Source of the DNA: Caprella mutica
Lineage: Eukaryota > Arthropoda > Malacostraca > Amphipoda > Caprellidae
Direction of reading: 5' to 3'
Assembly: GCA_947561585.1 (NCBI GenBank)
Contig: CANNZV010001814.1
Span: 62,001-126,000 of the forward strand
DNA length: 64,000 nucleotides
Part shown: positions 10,265-22,299 of the stretch, piece after piece
Layout: every line of letters starts with the position of its first letter
Position numbering within the stretch: position 1 is the stretch's first letter
Translations under genes and position numbers: made by a program
Notes under the pieces: model-generated
The model's input: the letters and a program-made list of their open reading frames with translations, nothing else
Databases searched by the model: none
What the model was told of the DNA's origin: nothing

Positions 10265-13200
10265 TTAGATAAGCTGTCCGTTGGTAATCCTTGGTGTGAT
10301 AGCATCCTCCATCTTCCTCCTCTTTGCCTCTGGGCTGGTGGCGGTTGGGGTGAGGGGTTTCTTCTTGGCGGGGAAGTTGAAGTGGTTATTGGGGGAGGTG
10401 GTGGTGGAAGGGGGGTCAGCTGCAGTCTTCATCAGACTTTGGGCATCCTTTATCATCTCAACATCTTTCTTTTGGGAGAAAAGACAAAAACATGTACAAG
10501 AAAAGCAATAACTGTTTGTGAAATAACTAAAATTAGAAAAAAATTATAGATGTCAATTAGAATGATTTGAAAATTGATACCAAAAAGTGAAATGAACCCC
10601 TAGCCCTTACTACACAAATGTGCTAACAATCATACGCTAGGTTACATAGCTAGACATTGACTCACAGTGTACCAAGGGTGCTGCAGACATTGCTTCACAT
10701 CAAACCTCCCATTGGGGTCCACAACCAGCAGGTGGTTGATGAGGTCCTTAGCTTGGTCCGACACGCCCTTCCACACAGCGTTGTTGAAGTTGTAGTTGCC
10801 TTTCTTGATGAGGTAGCGCAGAGTGAGGTCATTCTTATCATAGAAGGGAGGGTAACCGGCTAGACTGGGGGAACAAATCACCTCTTATTGTATGGTAGCT
10901 ACACATTTCTGAATTGATATTAAAAATCAGTAATGAAAGACTATAGTGAATTGAAATTTTAAAATGTGAACATTGGACATTAGTAGCCAATCTTACTATT
11001 ATTTAAACATCTTCTTTCAATTGGTTATTTTAGTTTTCTCTACTTGAATTTTTTCTTTTAATTTCATAAATATAGTATAAAGAATACAATTATAGCTAGG
11101 GTTTTTACGATTCAATTGATTAGGGGAATCAATTACCCGATACATATTTTATTTTTACTAACTGGTACCTAGCTACTCAAAGAATGCATTTTGATAATAT
11201 ATGCCATCATATTTTATAATAATACCTACCAGAAACTTTTCTATCCAGTTATCAGCAAAGATAAATCAGAATCTGGCAATTGGTTCATTCTCTAACCATA
11301 AATTCTATATAAATCCTACTTTTTTAATAATTTCTTTCTTTACTCTAAAGAAGATCATTGGAACTACTGTATAATATCCTATAGCTAATTAGTAGAGCCT
11401 GGACAAATGCCATAAAGTCCTTATCATAAATTCCTAAAATGATGCAGTCTTATTTTGGGCTTTTTATACTATTTAATAAATTGGTAAGTCTGTAAAGTTG
11501 ATGGGTTATATTGACAAATTTATAGAACGTTATAATTCAATCCAAATCTGTCTGTATTACTATATAAATTACTATATAAATAAACTACTTCTATCACATC
11601 AAGAATTAGTATAGTCATCGCTGTATCTGGTTTTCTGTAACTCTTCACATCAATTTTTTTAGCACGGACTCTGCTATGAATAAAAAGATAAATTAGCAAA
11701 TAATCAATATAATAAACTATTCAAAGAGAGATATATGTAAAACCTAGTAATATTTACAATTGAAAAACTGTCAGATGACAAAAATATTGTTTTGTTTTGT
11801 ATGTGGTTATTCCTGTACAACAGTTTCAGAATATCTTAATTGGTCTAATTATCTAATATATGGTTCGTCTACTACGAGGGTTTGCTGTAAATACAAATTT
11901 CGAATTTGATATTGGAATTAGTTTCATTTCACGAATTTCAATTTACCTAACCTTTTTTATAATACTTTTAGGTTAAATTGGAGTAAATATACTATAAACT
12001 AGATGCATTGAATTTTTAAGGAATGAATTGTTTATTTGTTTTCACTATTTTTTTCATTTAAACGGACTAAAAACTGTTGATTTTATATTCCAAAATGCTA
12101 ATTTATTCGTTGTAAATACTTATTTATTAATCCTAAAAGTGTATGGATAAGTTTAAAATGCCTTCACAGGTCCTAAAATGCCTTTACAGGTCCTAAAATG
12201 CCTTTACAGGTCCTAAAATGCCTTTACAGGTCCTAAAATGCCTTTACAGGTCCTAAAATGCCTTTACAGGTCCTAAAATGCCTTTCTTTAGGTCCTAAAA
12301 TGCCTTTCTTTAGGTCCTAAAACTCCTTTCTTTAGGTCCTAAAACTCCTTTCTTTAGGTCCTAAAACTCCTTTCTTTAGGTCCTAAAACTCCTTTCTTTA
12401 GGTCCTAAAACTCCTTTCTTTATGTCCTAAAACTCCTTTCTTTAGGTCCTAAAACTCCTTTCTTCAGGTCCTAAAACTCCTTTCTTCAGGTCCTAAAACT
12501 CCTTTCTTCAGGTCCTAAAACTCCTTTCTTCAGGTCCTAAAACTCCTTTCTTCAGGTCCTAAAACTCCTTTCTTCAGGTCCTAAAACTCCTTTCTTCAGG
12601 TCCTAAAACTCCTTTCTTCAGGTCCTAAAACTCCTTTCTTTAGGGTCCTAAAACTCCTTTCTTTAGGTCCTAAAACTCCTTTCTTTAGGTCCTAAAACTC
12701 CTTTCTTTAGGTCCTAAAACTCCTTTCTTTAGGTCCTAAAACTCCTTTCTTTAGGTCCTAAAACTCCTTTCTTTAGGTCCTAAAACTCCTTTCTTTAGGT
12801 CCTAAAACTCCTTTCTTTAGGTCCTAAAACTCCTTTTTTTAGGTCCTAAAACTCCTTTTTTTAGGTCCTAAAACTCCTTTTTTTAGGTCCTAAAACTCCT
12901 TTTTTTAGGTCCTAAAACTCCTTTTTTTAGGTCCTAAAACTCCTTTTTTTAGGTCCTAAAACTCCTTTTTTTAGGTCCTAAAACTCCTTTTTTGAGGTCC
13001 TTAAATGTCTCTTTTATGGTCCTATAATGCCTTATTTATAGGTCTTAAAAGTCCGGGCTCTACTAATTAGTAAAGAAATATGAGAATCCGATAAATGATT
13101 CATTCTCCTATAAATTATATATGAAAATTATTTTGTAACATTTTCTTTCCACACCCTAAAGCAGACTCACCAAATAAAGACTATAACTCCGTAGCTCCAC

Positions 13201-16200
13201 ATGTCTACTTTCTTGTCATAGCTAATGTTAGACAGCTCCAGCAGTTCAGGCGCTAGGTACATCTGTGTGCCGCAGAAGGTGCTCATGATGGAACTATCGG
13301 CAGTGAGTTTAGACATGCCAAAGTCTGTTAGTTTGATGCAACAGCGCATGTCATCACTTGACATCAGAATATTCTCTGGCTGAAACAGGAAATGTTATTT
13401 AGTATAAAGGGATCTTCCGAGTTATATGACAGTTCCATATTTTCAATCACATAAGAATAACAGAAAAAATATTTAGTAGCTACATAGGGCATATTCTGTA
13501 TAATTTTACTTTTTCTTCAATTGGTTTCCCAATCCAAATAATGAGAAATATTGAATAATATTTTTTATATGATAAATCATGAATCGGACTTACCCTATCA
13601 ACTAGGATAAAGTTTAAAAAATGGCCGATATAACGAGAAGTGATAGTATGGGTTCCGCCCTAGTACTAGCAATCCTATATATTGATAAGTTCTTCCCAGT
13701 GGACACTTCCCTCTCACCTTCAAGTCCCTGTGAGAAATACCAACAGAGTGCAGGTACTCTATAGCCAGTCCCAACTGATAGCAGTACAGCTTGCTGATTG
13801 GCTCTGACAGTTTGCCGTTATTCTTAATCCGGTCAAAGAGTTCACCACCCTCTGCAAGCTCCATCACAATGTAGATTTTTTCTGGACATTCTATGACGTC
13901 GTAAAGGTGCACCACGCATGCCTGGTTGAAAGATAAAAAATAAACTTTATTGAACAAAATATTACATTTTTATATTATTTTTATCAAGCCTATATGAGGT
14001 TCTGAATTGAAATTTTCAGGCAAACTTGAAAAAGATAACAAAATAGAATGAATACTTTTAATATTTGATGGGTGAAATTGTACTTAACTATATTATCATA
14101 TGAACTATACTATGATCTCAATCTATGTCAACAGTAACAAGAGAAACCCCTGGGGTACACACTCCAAAAATATGAGACGTGGGTATATTCACATGAAATG
14201 ATTCCAAACCCCACGGCTACATACAATTAAAATTAAAAAAATAATCTGGAAAATATACAGACATAGTTATACTCTTCTATTTAAAAGTTAAAACTGACAT
14301 ACAGTAAATAGTTAGTAGCTACTGTTAAAGTTATAGGTGGAATGGTCCCAACAACAACAATCATACCCAATATATTGAACTGGACTTCACCTCGGCTAAA
14401 ACAAAAATAACTGAAAAGGTAACAAGGGCTGAAATCACATAAAACATTCAATTACCCGAAAACATGACAATCAGCCAAGCATTCAATAACCCGAAAACAT
14501 GACAATCAGCCAAGCATTCAATAACCCGAAAACATGACAATCAGCCAAGCATTCAATAACCCGAAAACATGACAATCAGCCAAGCATTCAATTACCCGAA
14601 AACATTACAATCCGCCAAACGTTCAATTCCTAGGAAACAAAACTCACATGATCAACAGATCGAAGGAGTTCCACTTCATTTTGTATTTGGTTAATGTTGC
14701 TCATCAGAAGAGTGTTGCCATTAGCACTTAATTGTTTCTTCTTTAGAATCTTGACGGCACAGCGTTCTAAGTTATCCTGAAAAAGACATGAGAAGAAGGT
14801 TACATATAAGAGACTTGAAAGAAGTAGTCACAGAGCAAAGTGGCTCTGTGATCAATATCACCTAACTTCCATCATTTGATAGAGAGGACTATAATTAGCT
14901 GGAGAAAATTGTTTCATTAATAACTAGGTACAAAATAGGAAAAGAAGTAAAATCACAAGTATATATCCGTGTTTTCAACCACTGATAAAGGAGGAAAATG
15001 AAGAGAAAATATGCAATCCTGGCACTATCCAAATATGTAGCCATTTCTTAAACTTCAACAATATTCTGAAAAAATTTGATTATATACCTACATATAAAGT
15101 TACATAATCAGTTAACTGTTTCAATTTTCTGTTATAAAATATCCTTAGAAAAAAAAGGAGAAGTTAGTTAGGTAGCTACCTACCTGCTTGTACGCCAGTC
15201 TGACTTCACCAAAAGTTCCTTCCCCGAGTTTTTTGGTGACGGTAAATCTATCAGTGAGTTGATCAGGGTATTGCTCCGCATCATTGTGAAGGCAATCGTG
15301 AAACATGAAAACTGCGGAGAAATGAGGAGTGACGTTTATTTTAACAAGGGAATCTTGGTAAATAACAAGACTTTATTTTAAAGGGAATCTTTTACTATAG
15401 CTACTAATAAATTACTATAAGAGCAAGTTCCGAGTTATTGAACGCTTCCCCATTTTCTAAGCAATGACTCTTCTCTTGGATGAACCTTTATTTTTGAAAA
15501 GAATCTTTTATTATACAGAATAAAATCTAACCAATAATGATAAGAGTATGTTTTGAGTTGAGTTAATAAACTGCGTCCATCGCTTTATTGCAGATCACTA
15601 TTTTGTGAATAATTTCAATAATATTGATCGCACAATAGTGAAACTTTGGTCACTGGAAGATTGCTTCTATGTTAGTATCTTGCTGAAAAAATTTTTGAAT
15701 CCATGAGAAAATTGGAAAGTTATGAACGTTCATGTATTTTGAAGGCATTTTAACTGTCCATCGCTTTATTGCAGCTCTGTGAAAAAGCCAAAAAATGGGC
15801 GATTAACTTCTACCGAGAGGGTAAAAATTGTAGCAGGTCCTGCAGAAGGGAGGACTCTTCTATATTTAGCTTTATAACTTGGAAGGGATAAGAGAACAAT
15901 AGTTTATTTTGTGGAAAATCCCGACACAAACCCAAGGAGAGATGAGGGTAAGAGAAAAAGAATTTCCCCTCGAAATATGCGAAAAATACGCAGGCAGGTC
16001 ATAAGGCAGCTAAATGATACTAGTGCCTCCATTTTTGACATGGCTGTCATTGGTTTTACGTCAAAACAGTCCTGATGTAATGTCTCAAATGAAACGGTCA
16101 GAAATGTTCAATGGGGCTTAAGACCAGAGAACAGGGCAATCAAGTCATGTAAGTCTCTCACTTGATGCCCAGAGATGTGAGGAAAGAAGTTGTAACCCTT

Positions 16201-19200
16201 CAAGCATGAAATTTTTCGAAGTAATACAAGAAAATCATCTTTTGCCAACGAGGTAATTGCAAACTATTAGGCCAAGGGAACAAGTACTCAACAAAAGAGG
16301 CAATGTAGGATTGTATTGTTAGGTTTACACCCTCTGGTACTCGGAGAGGGCCAATTAACGTTTCAACAATGATGCCCGCTTAAAACATAAAGCCACAGCC
16401 TCCTTGTTGATGACGAAACCAGTGTGGATAAACAGCTCCAGTAGGATCCAAACTTTAACCCATCCATCCAGACAATCAAGTGTGGCTCTTTCCTCATCTG
16501 CTAAAAGAACAAGTAGGAAGTTTGTTTTCATGTAATTCTGTGTACATCTAATGCCTTTTTCATTTTGGGTCTTGTCCACAGGAGGCCTGGAAATGGGCTC
16601 CAAGTTCCTTGTCGTCTCATTTAAGACACTGTTTGGACGAATAACCAATGACAGCTTTGTCGAAAATTGAGGCACTAGTGTTATTTGGCTGCCTTATAAC
16701 CTGCCTGGGTAGTTTTTGCATATTTCGAGGGGAAAAAGCTTCTCCTCGTACCCTCATCTCTCCTTGGGTTGGAGTCGGGATTTTCCACAATAGAAACTAT
16801 GTTTATCTTATCCCTCCTAAATTCATTAGCTAAATATAGAAGAGTCATCCCTTCTGCAGGACCTGTTACAATTTTTACCCTCTCGGTAGAAGTTAATCAC
16901 CCATTTTTTGGCCTTTTCACAGAGCTGCAATAAAGCGATGGACAGTTAAAATGCCTTCAAAATACATAAACGTTCATAACTTTCCAATTTTCTCATGGAT
17001 TCAAAAAATATTTCAGCAAGATACTAACATAGAAGCAATCTTCCAGTGACCAAAGTTTCAATACTGTGCGATCAATATTATTGAAATTATTCACAAAATA
17101 GTGATCTGCAATGAAGCGATGGACGCAGTTTAGATGCTTCCCCATTTTCGGAAACATGAGAAAAAAAAATGTACAAGATTTCTTTGACTTATATTTAGCT
17201 ACCTGCAGTTATCATAGATACCTATTAAAATACAAGTTAAATAACAATTAGCTAGCTGTTGTATAATTTTTCTTCTGTGAAAATATGGAACCGTTCAATA
17301 ACTTGGAACCGACCTTACAAATTAACAGTTTAAGAATCTAGAATAGCTCAGGCAATATAAGCTTGAAATAAAATATAATTAAGAAGAGTTTCAAGTTGTA
17401 TCATTAAAGAAAAATTAAATAAGCTTTCAATCAAATATATTTTTTTCACTGTAGGGTAAATTCCAAATTATCGGTCAGCTTAACTTCGGTTTTATGTGAA
17501 ACCAACTGATAATTCAGAACTTACCCTAGCTACAAATTTATGGCCTCTATTATTGTAGAGCTATGTGAACAAATAAAAAAAAACTTTTGAGCCAATTTTG
17601 AATGAAGTTGAAAAATGCAAAGCTACAACAACCACTAGCTTTTATAGAGCTCTAGTTAAAAAAAAGCTACAACTCACCTTTTTTATGAGGAAGAGCAATA
17701 CTAATCTCATCATTGTTAGTTATGACAAAACTTTTATTCTTCCCTACGAGTTTATCATTAACAAAAGTGCCATTTGAGCTGAGGTCTTCAATGATTATTA
17801 CATGGTCTTTGCCATTGCTACAGTCTCTCTTCACTCTGAAAAATAACATCAATATTAAATAATTGGTTCAGAAAATGTACACAAGGTAGATAGAGCCATA
17901 AATACAGTATTGGAATCCTACGAAACTATTCCAACATTCAGTTATCACTTCTAAAGAGTGGAAATAAAAACTGTATCTGTTGAATTTGATGTAATTAAAA
18001 TGTAAGGTAAGTTTTGAATAATCGGACGGTTTCACATCTTCAGTCATATCAGAAAAAAACAATGTAGCTAATAAAAAATAAATCATCATTTTTATGTCTT
18101 ATTTTCTTATAAGACCCAAGAGGCGAGAGGTGGAACTGACCGATAATTTAGAGCTTCCCCAAACTATTGAAAATTTGGCAAAATTGGATTTTTTGGAGGC
18201 ATAGCTACCTGAAATGTTGTTTTGAGATCACAGGGACAAGAGTCTTATCGAAAGTCTTATCATCAAACTGGTGATCGACTAGACCACTCTCGACAGAAGC
18301 ACGGCCAAATGTATGCGAATTCTCTTGCAGATCTGAGAAATGTTTATCAAGTTAATAGAACCTTATCTATTAAATAACAGAATAATACATACTTTGTATA
18401 TATATAAAAAGGTAGAAATAAAGTGAAATTAAATATTATTAGACAATAGACATTAATTTCATTAGTAACCAGTAATAAAGCAAATCAATAAAACAATATA
18501 ATTTTAGTCTTTACTATTTTCTTACTGTTTTTCAATATTCAACAGAGCCAATATTAAAATGATTAGTGTTAAAACAAATACTAAATTTAATGTTACTGTT
18601 ATTTAATAGCCTTTTTATGACGGAGTCATACTTAGAAATTAATTCATGAAATGATAAATAATACACAATATAATATCATTCAATGGTCTAAAGCAGTTGT
18701 TCTTAACCCTTTCGGAACGAATGGGACACATATATCCAAAAGTAGTAAGGACAACACTTCAAAGTTTAGCAGTCTGATTTGTATAATTAGTTCCTATAAA
18801 TAGTTCAAAACTGATCATCATGAGCACAAGCAGAAGTTTCTTTTGCTCATGATTGTCGATTTTGAACATTTTAAAGGAACTAATTTTACAAATCAGCCTG
18901 CTAAACTTTGAAGTATTGTCCTTACTACTTTTTGGATATATGTGTCCCACTCGTTTCGAAAGGGTTAAGGGGAACGACCATGGTTTTAGAAAACTTTTTG
19001 ATTAATGAAGCTACGGTTCTGAAACTTGATCCCCAAATGTAAAATTGAAATCTCTTTTGATTTCATTCCTGGCAATTTTTTGATTCGACCCATAGAAAAC
19101 CAGTTATTCGAATTTCAACAATTTTCCAAAGGCCTAAGGATCTTTTTTGGTTGAAACTACGGCATTTCGGTTTATTGCATTCGATAGTCCAGGGATTGGT

Positions 19201-20742
19201 CTAGAACGGTAGTTGCATTTTGTTTGAATTTCTAAATATTTTTCGAGATATTAATTTTTTTTTAAATTTAATATTTCAAAAAATAATTTGAAATTCAACC
19301 AAAGTGCAACTACCGTTCTAGATGATTTTCTGGAGATTCGAATGTAAAAAACCGCAATGCCATAGCTTCAACCAAAATCAATCCTTAGATGTTTGAATAT
19401 TAAAATTTGCAGCTATTTTGAAGTGCCTCAAAATGGCATTCGAAGTTATTGGGGGACAGACCATGTTTTTGTAAAAAAAATTTATTAATGAAGCTACGGT
19501 TCTGAAACTTCATATTCATATATAAAATTGAATTACCTATCGATTTTGTTCTTGGCATATTATCGATTAGACACATAGAAAACGATTTATTTAAACTAAC
19601 AGATCACTATACACACCCCTTTCTCCCCTCTCCCCAGGGGCATATCACACAGTAAAGTTCTGATTTTTTGTACAATCATTTATAAGGTTGGTTGTAAGGT
19701 ACCTATTTATGAAATAAAAAATAAATGATACAATTTAGATATTTTTCCATGGTCGGTTCCCTTAAAGTAGGGTACCCAGTACCACTGGTTTGGTGCCTAG
19801 ATTGTTACATTCATTCATTTTCTTTACTTTTTCATTCTAAATTCTCCCAACATAGCAACTGAATATATCATAATTGTAGCTTTCAAGGGATGCCTGAGAA
19901 ATGCAAGGGGTGTGCGAGAAAACTACTTCAAGAACCACTGGTCTGAAGAATAGAAATATTCAATTAATAAATAAATAGTTAAAACTCAACGTACTGTAGA
20001 CTTGCACATTGGATCTCATGGCCAGCAGTCTCCCCCAAACATTATCAATAATGCTGTTGTCCAACTCTTGACTGCAGAGCTCCTGTGTTTCTCTCATTGG
20101 CTGAAAAATTGAAAAGTTGTTATAGAAAAAGTTGGCATCTTACTGCATTAATTAATTTAGTAGAGGGTTTAATATGTAAAATGTTAGCACTTTTGTTTTA
20201 AGTATGGGCTAACAGGGCTTGATTTTTTTAATTGTGTAGATTGATATCAGTTTGATAATTTTTTTTTCTTTTTGTAAAATTGATGATTCTGATATTTTTA
20301 GATCTCCATAAAATTATCATTATCATGTCTGCTTTGACATGAAAGGCCGTAACATCCAATGACAGCGCTAATAGATGAAGAAAAGCTATCGTCTTACCAA
20401 GGAGTGTCAAGAGGTATTCATCTTTCTCATATTTCTACATGAGGAATAACAGTCAAAATGGTATTGGCAGATGTATATTAATTAAATTCTGTCACAACAG
20501 AACTAAATAAATGGCTTTAAATTAGAAACAATCAAAATCATACAAAGTTCTCACATTTCGAATCATATAAAAAACTTCATAATAACTTAACTCTTCTTTT
20601 AATTTGTATCCATGATAACTATAGGCATACATAACCAGTTTTTTCATGCAGCACAAAATGTGAAACTGTTCAATAACTCGTAACTAACCCTATCTATGAA
20701 GGACATTACCTGAGTGCTCATTTGGCTAGAGGATTCAGTCAT
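10265..20742 (-). CDS. CHEK2: Checkpoint kinase 2 (Chk2/loki) Ser/Thr protein kinase, complete
   Basis: Ten coding exons: 20742-20710, 20100-19995, 18332-18209, 17835-17678, 15311-15184, 14776-14648, 13921-13718, 13379-13171, 10864-10666, 10468-10265. All have GT/AG boundaries and matching phases, giving 497 aa (human 543). Residues 1-22 hold four SQ/TQ sites (S6, T10, T16, S21), the ATM-target cluster of this family. The FHA domain spans about 32-145, with VWGRL at 32-36, FGR at 55-57, SKQH at 83-86 and SSNGTFVN at 107-114. The kinase domain spans about 163-430: GEGTFGEV at 170-177, Lys192, Glu217, HRDLKPEN at 290-297, DFG at 313-315, APE at 337-339. T328 and T332 in STFCGT match human T383/T387 in the activation segment. 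The tail has basic patches (KKK, KRRK) that could be nuclear signals. Chk2 acts in the nucleus in the DNA double-strand-break checkpoint downstream of ATM. Nothing appears to be missing. Confidence 0.95.
12150..13045. repeat. Minisatellite D, 20- then 22-bp units in ordered variant blocks
   Basis: About 40 copies of a aggtcctaaaactcctttct-type unit in the 2.3-kb eighth Chk2 intron. Variants are sorted along the array: ttacagg copies first (12160-12280), then ttctttagg, ttcttcagg (about 12465-12620), ttctttagg again, then tttttttagg (about 12835-12990). The plus strand repeatedly spells a pyrimidine tract plus AG|G, but the host gene runs the other way. Confidence 0.92.
13409..13597. mobile_element. 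Decayed GGGTAAGTT-family MITE in a short Chk2 intron
   Basis: Left arm gatcttccgagttatatgac then agttccatattttcaatcac; right arm ends gaatcggacttaccctat. It takes up more than half of the 338-bp intron between exons 13921-13718 and 13379-13171. Confidence 0.5.
14140..14400. repeat. Dispersed repeat, copy 2 (see 7075-7330)
   Basis: It begins gaaacccctggggtacacac and ends cccaacaacaacaatcatac plus ggacttcacctcgg. It is collinear with the copy at 7075-7330 at moderate identity. No inverted ends or coding seen. In the sixth Chk2 intron. Confidence 0.5.
14450..14635. repeat. Minisatellite E, 35-bp unit x5
   Basis: The unit is cattcaataacccgaaaaca then tgacaatcagccaag. The outer copies diverge (attacccg at both ends). 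The array stops about 10 bp before the donor of Chk2 exon 14776-14648. Confidence 0.88.
15542..17317. mobile_element. GGGTAAGTT-family MITE split by a younger TA-target element
   Basis: gtatgttttgagttgagtta lies left of the long-TIR element. gatgcttccccattttcgga resumes right of it, and the family's other end (ggaaccgttcaataacttgg, accgaccttac) lies at about 17290-17317. It contains a degraded palindromic core (gttatcatagatacc). A further partial copy of the family lies just upstream at 15425-15475. Confidence 0.5.
15569..17130. mobile_element. Long-TIR DNA element with TA target site
   Basis: The left arm (15569 to about 15990) and the right arm (about 16690-17130) are inverted copies over roughly 420 bp, beginning AACTGCGTCCATCGCTTTAT. 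TA flanks both ends (15567-15568 and 17131-17132), suggesting the Tc1/mariner group. The centre has only a 106-codon minus-strand frame (16675-16355) that I do not recognise. The element is inserted in an older GGGTAAGTT-type MITE, whose halves remain at 15542-15566 and 17133-17317, inside the fourth Chk2 intron. Confidence 0.65.
17453..17523. mobile_element. Short GGGTAAGTT-family MITE (core deleted)
   Basis: agggtaaattccaaattatc runs into the inverted partner gataattcagaacttaccct with almost nothing between. This is a roughly 70-bp palindromic minimal form. Confidence 0.55.
18004..18168. mobile_element. GGGTAAGTT-family MITE in Chk2 intron
   Basis: aaggtaagttttgaataatc then ggacggtttcacatcttcag; inverted right arm ggtggaactgaccgataatt. 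It lies in the 373-bp intron between exons 18332-18209 and 17835-17678. Confidence 0.6.
18694..19940. mobile_element. hAT-like element carrying a nested piggyBac-like MITE
   Basis: The left end CAGTTGTTCTTAA and the right end (inverted) CAGTGGTTCTTGAAG match. The flanks gtctaaag (18686-18693) and gtctgaag (19941-19948) look like an 8-bp duplication with one change. The interior holds near-direct repeats around 18990-19120 and 19460-19600 (both containing gaagctacggttctgaaact) and an inverted pair around taccgttctaga at 19200-19325. There is no transposase frame. It lies in the third-to-second exon intron of the Chk2 gene. Confidence 0.6.
18707..18964. mobile_element. piggyBac-like MITE (TTAA target)
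   Basis: CCCTTTCGGAACGAATGGGA at the left end and its near inverse at the right end (CCCTTTCGAAACGAGTGGGA) enclose 258 bp. TTAA is present on both flanks (18703-18706 and 18965-18968). The arms continue to pair for about 100 bp, through acacatatatccaaaaagtag and the agtttagcag region. TTAA flanks with CCC...GGG ends are typical of piggyBac. No coding region. Confidence 0.6.
20570..20693. mobile_element. GGGTAAGTT-family MITE beside the first Chk2 donor
   Basis: The right arm (gtgaaactgttcaataactc, gtaactaaccctat) ends about 15 bp from the donor of the first coding exon (20710). The core keeps tatccatgataac. Confidence 0.5.
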
Positions 20743-21061
20743 TTTTTTCTATTTCAGATGCCAATGAGGTAGGATAGCTACTTGCTAATTAAGTAAATTA
20801 CACAAAATGGTGCAGCAAGATGTAGAACCAAGTTTCACAATTTTAACAAATAGGATAAATTGGTGATAATTAATTTTTAAATTAACTGAACCTGAAATAG
20901 ATATAAACATTAACATAATAAATTTAGCCTGCCTACTTATGACTTAAATAGCATTAAGACTTAAGATAGAAAAGTCATAAAGAAAAAAATGGGCAGTTTA
21001 AAACATCATTATATATGAGAAGTTGTCATACAGAAGATTCAAGTTTCAAAGTATGAGAACA

Positions 21062-21288
21062 CAATAGAACTATTCTATAATGAACTTCTGTATAGCTAGT
21101 GAATCATTCTGATTTATATTTTCTAGCTATGAAAAATGAATATATATGTCATATAATGAATAAATTTAAAAGTGAATGACAATATTTTGTCATTTTTGTG
21201 TAGTTTACTTTGAAAAGGACAGTTTTCTATCTGACTCTAAAATACTCTATGATGAACTAGTTGAAGTTCACTATAGAGGAGTTCAACG
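21062..21288. mobile_element. pogo/Tigger-like MITE, copy 1
   Basis: The left end is caatagaactattctataatg plus aac. The inverted right end is cgttgaactcctctatagtg plus aac. Ends of the form CAGTNGAACTCYTCTATARTGAAC resemble pogo-group Tc1/mariner termini (family resemblance, from memory). Confidence 0.5.
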
Positions 21289-21787
21289 GTACACAATTGT
21301 CAATTTTTCACCACTCACCAGCAGCTTGTAGCTGAGTAGCCTAGCACGGCTAGCGGCTAACACTAGCTCAAGCAGGCACTTTTCAAATAAAGAGGCATGA
21401 AATATAAAGTTTGTTGGCAAGTTTTTTTTTCTTATAGCATAATAGCTACACATTTGCCAGGTAGCTACGTAAGATCATGAGGCATGCCTTTTCTTGCTAG
21501 TTTATGGGCGAGTTATCAACAGTTATTTTGAGCCCTTCAATTACATTATTACAAGTAACAAATCATCAAATGGAGAAATATTTTAATTTTGTCAAATGCA
21601 ACAATTTTATTTATGGAGAGAATTAATGTAAATAAATTTAATTAGAGACAGAAAGAGTTGGATAGATAAATAGAGAGTTCATGAACTTATTGAACTACAC
21701 TATTTTGCAAATTTACTTAGGCTGCAGGCCCTAGTTAACTGAGAAATTGAGAATAGACTTTGAGGGTAAAATTGAAAAAATTCAAGT

Positions 21788-21936
21788 AGGGTAAGTACTG
21801 AATTATCGGTCAGTTCCCCATTTTCGGACACGTAAGAAAAAACGATATAATAAAAAATATATACAATTATTATTATATCATTTTTTCTTACGGGTCCGAA
21901 AATGGGGAACTGACCAATAATTAAGTACTTACCCTA
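21788..21936. mobile_element. GGGTAAGTT-family MITE, intact foldback
   Basis: agggtaagtactgaattatc plus ggtcagttccccattttcgg and its nearly perfect inverse at the right end (ccgaaaatggggaactgacc) give arms of about 65 bp. The core is only att-rich, without the ggtatcc palindrome. Confidence 0.8.
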
Positions 21937-22299
21937 ACTATGGGAATTTCCAACATAAAAATTATTTCAATTTTTTTATAGTCAATTGACACAATTAGCT
22001 ATACTATATCTATGATCTATCTATCTGAATTTTACTTTGGCTCTAAAAAGAAGAAAATGTTAAATGTAATATGAGTAAATAAATTAAAAATTGGCACCAT
22101 ATTATAGAGTATGTCAGTTGAAGCCAATTAATTGGCAAATGGTCAAAACTCATATTGAAAATTGAAATTTTGAATTAGGTAGTTACTAATTCATATGGCC
22201 TTGATTATTAGCCTATAGCTGTAGCCCGTAGGGTCAACTGTCAAGCAGGTACCTAAGTTGCGGCACAAGAACTAAATGTGGCCTCTAACAAAAAGAACA

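Noticed and set aside
16355..16675. 106-codon minus-strand frame in the long-TIR element as a transposase
   Set aside because: Too short, and I see no DDE/DDD motif or DNA-binding domain; kept only as an unassigned interior of that element.
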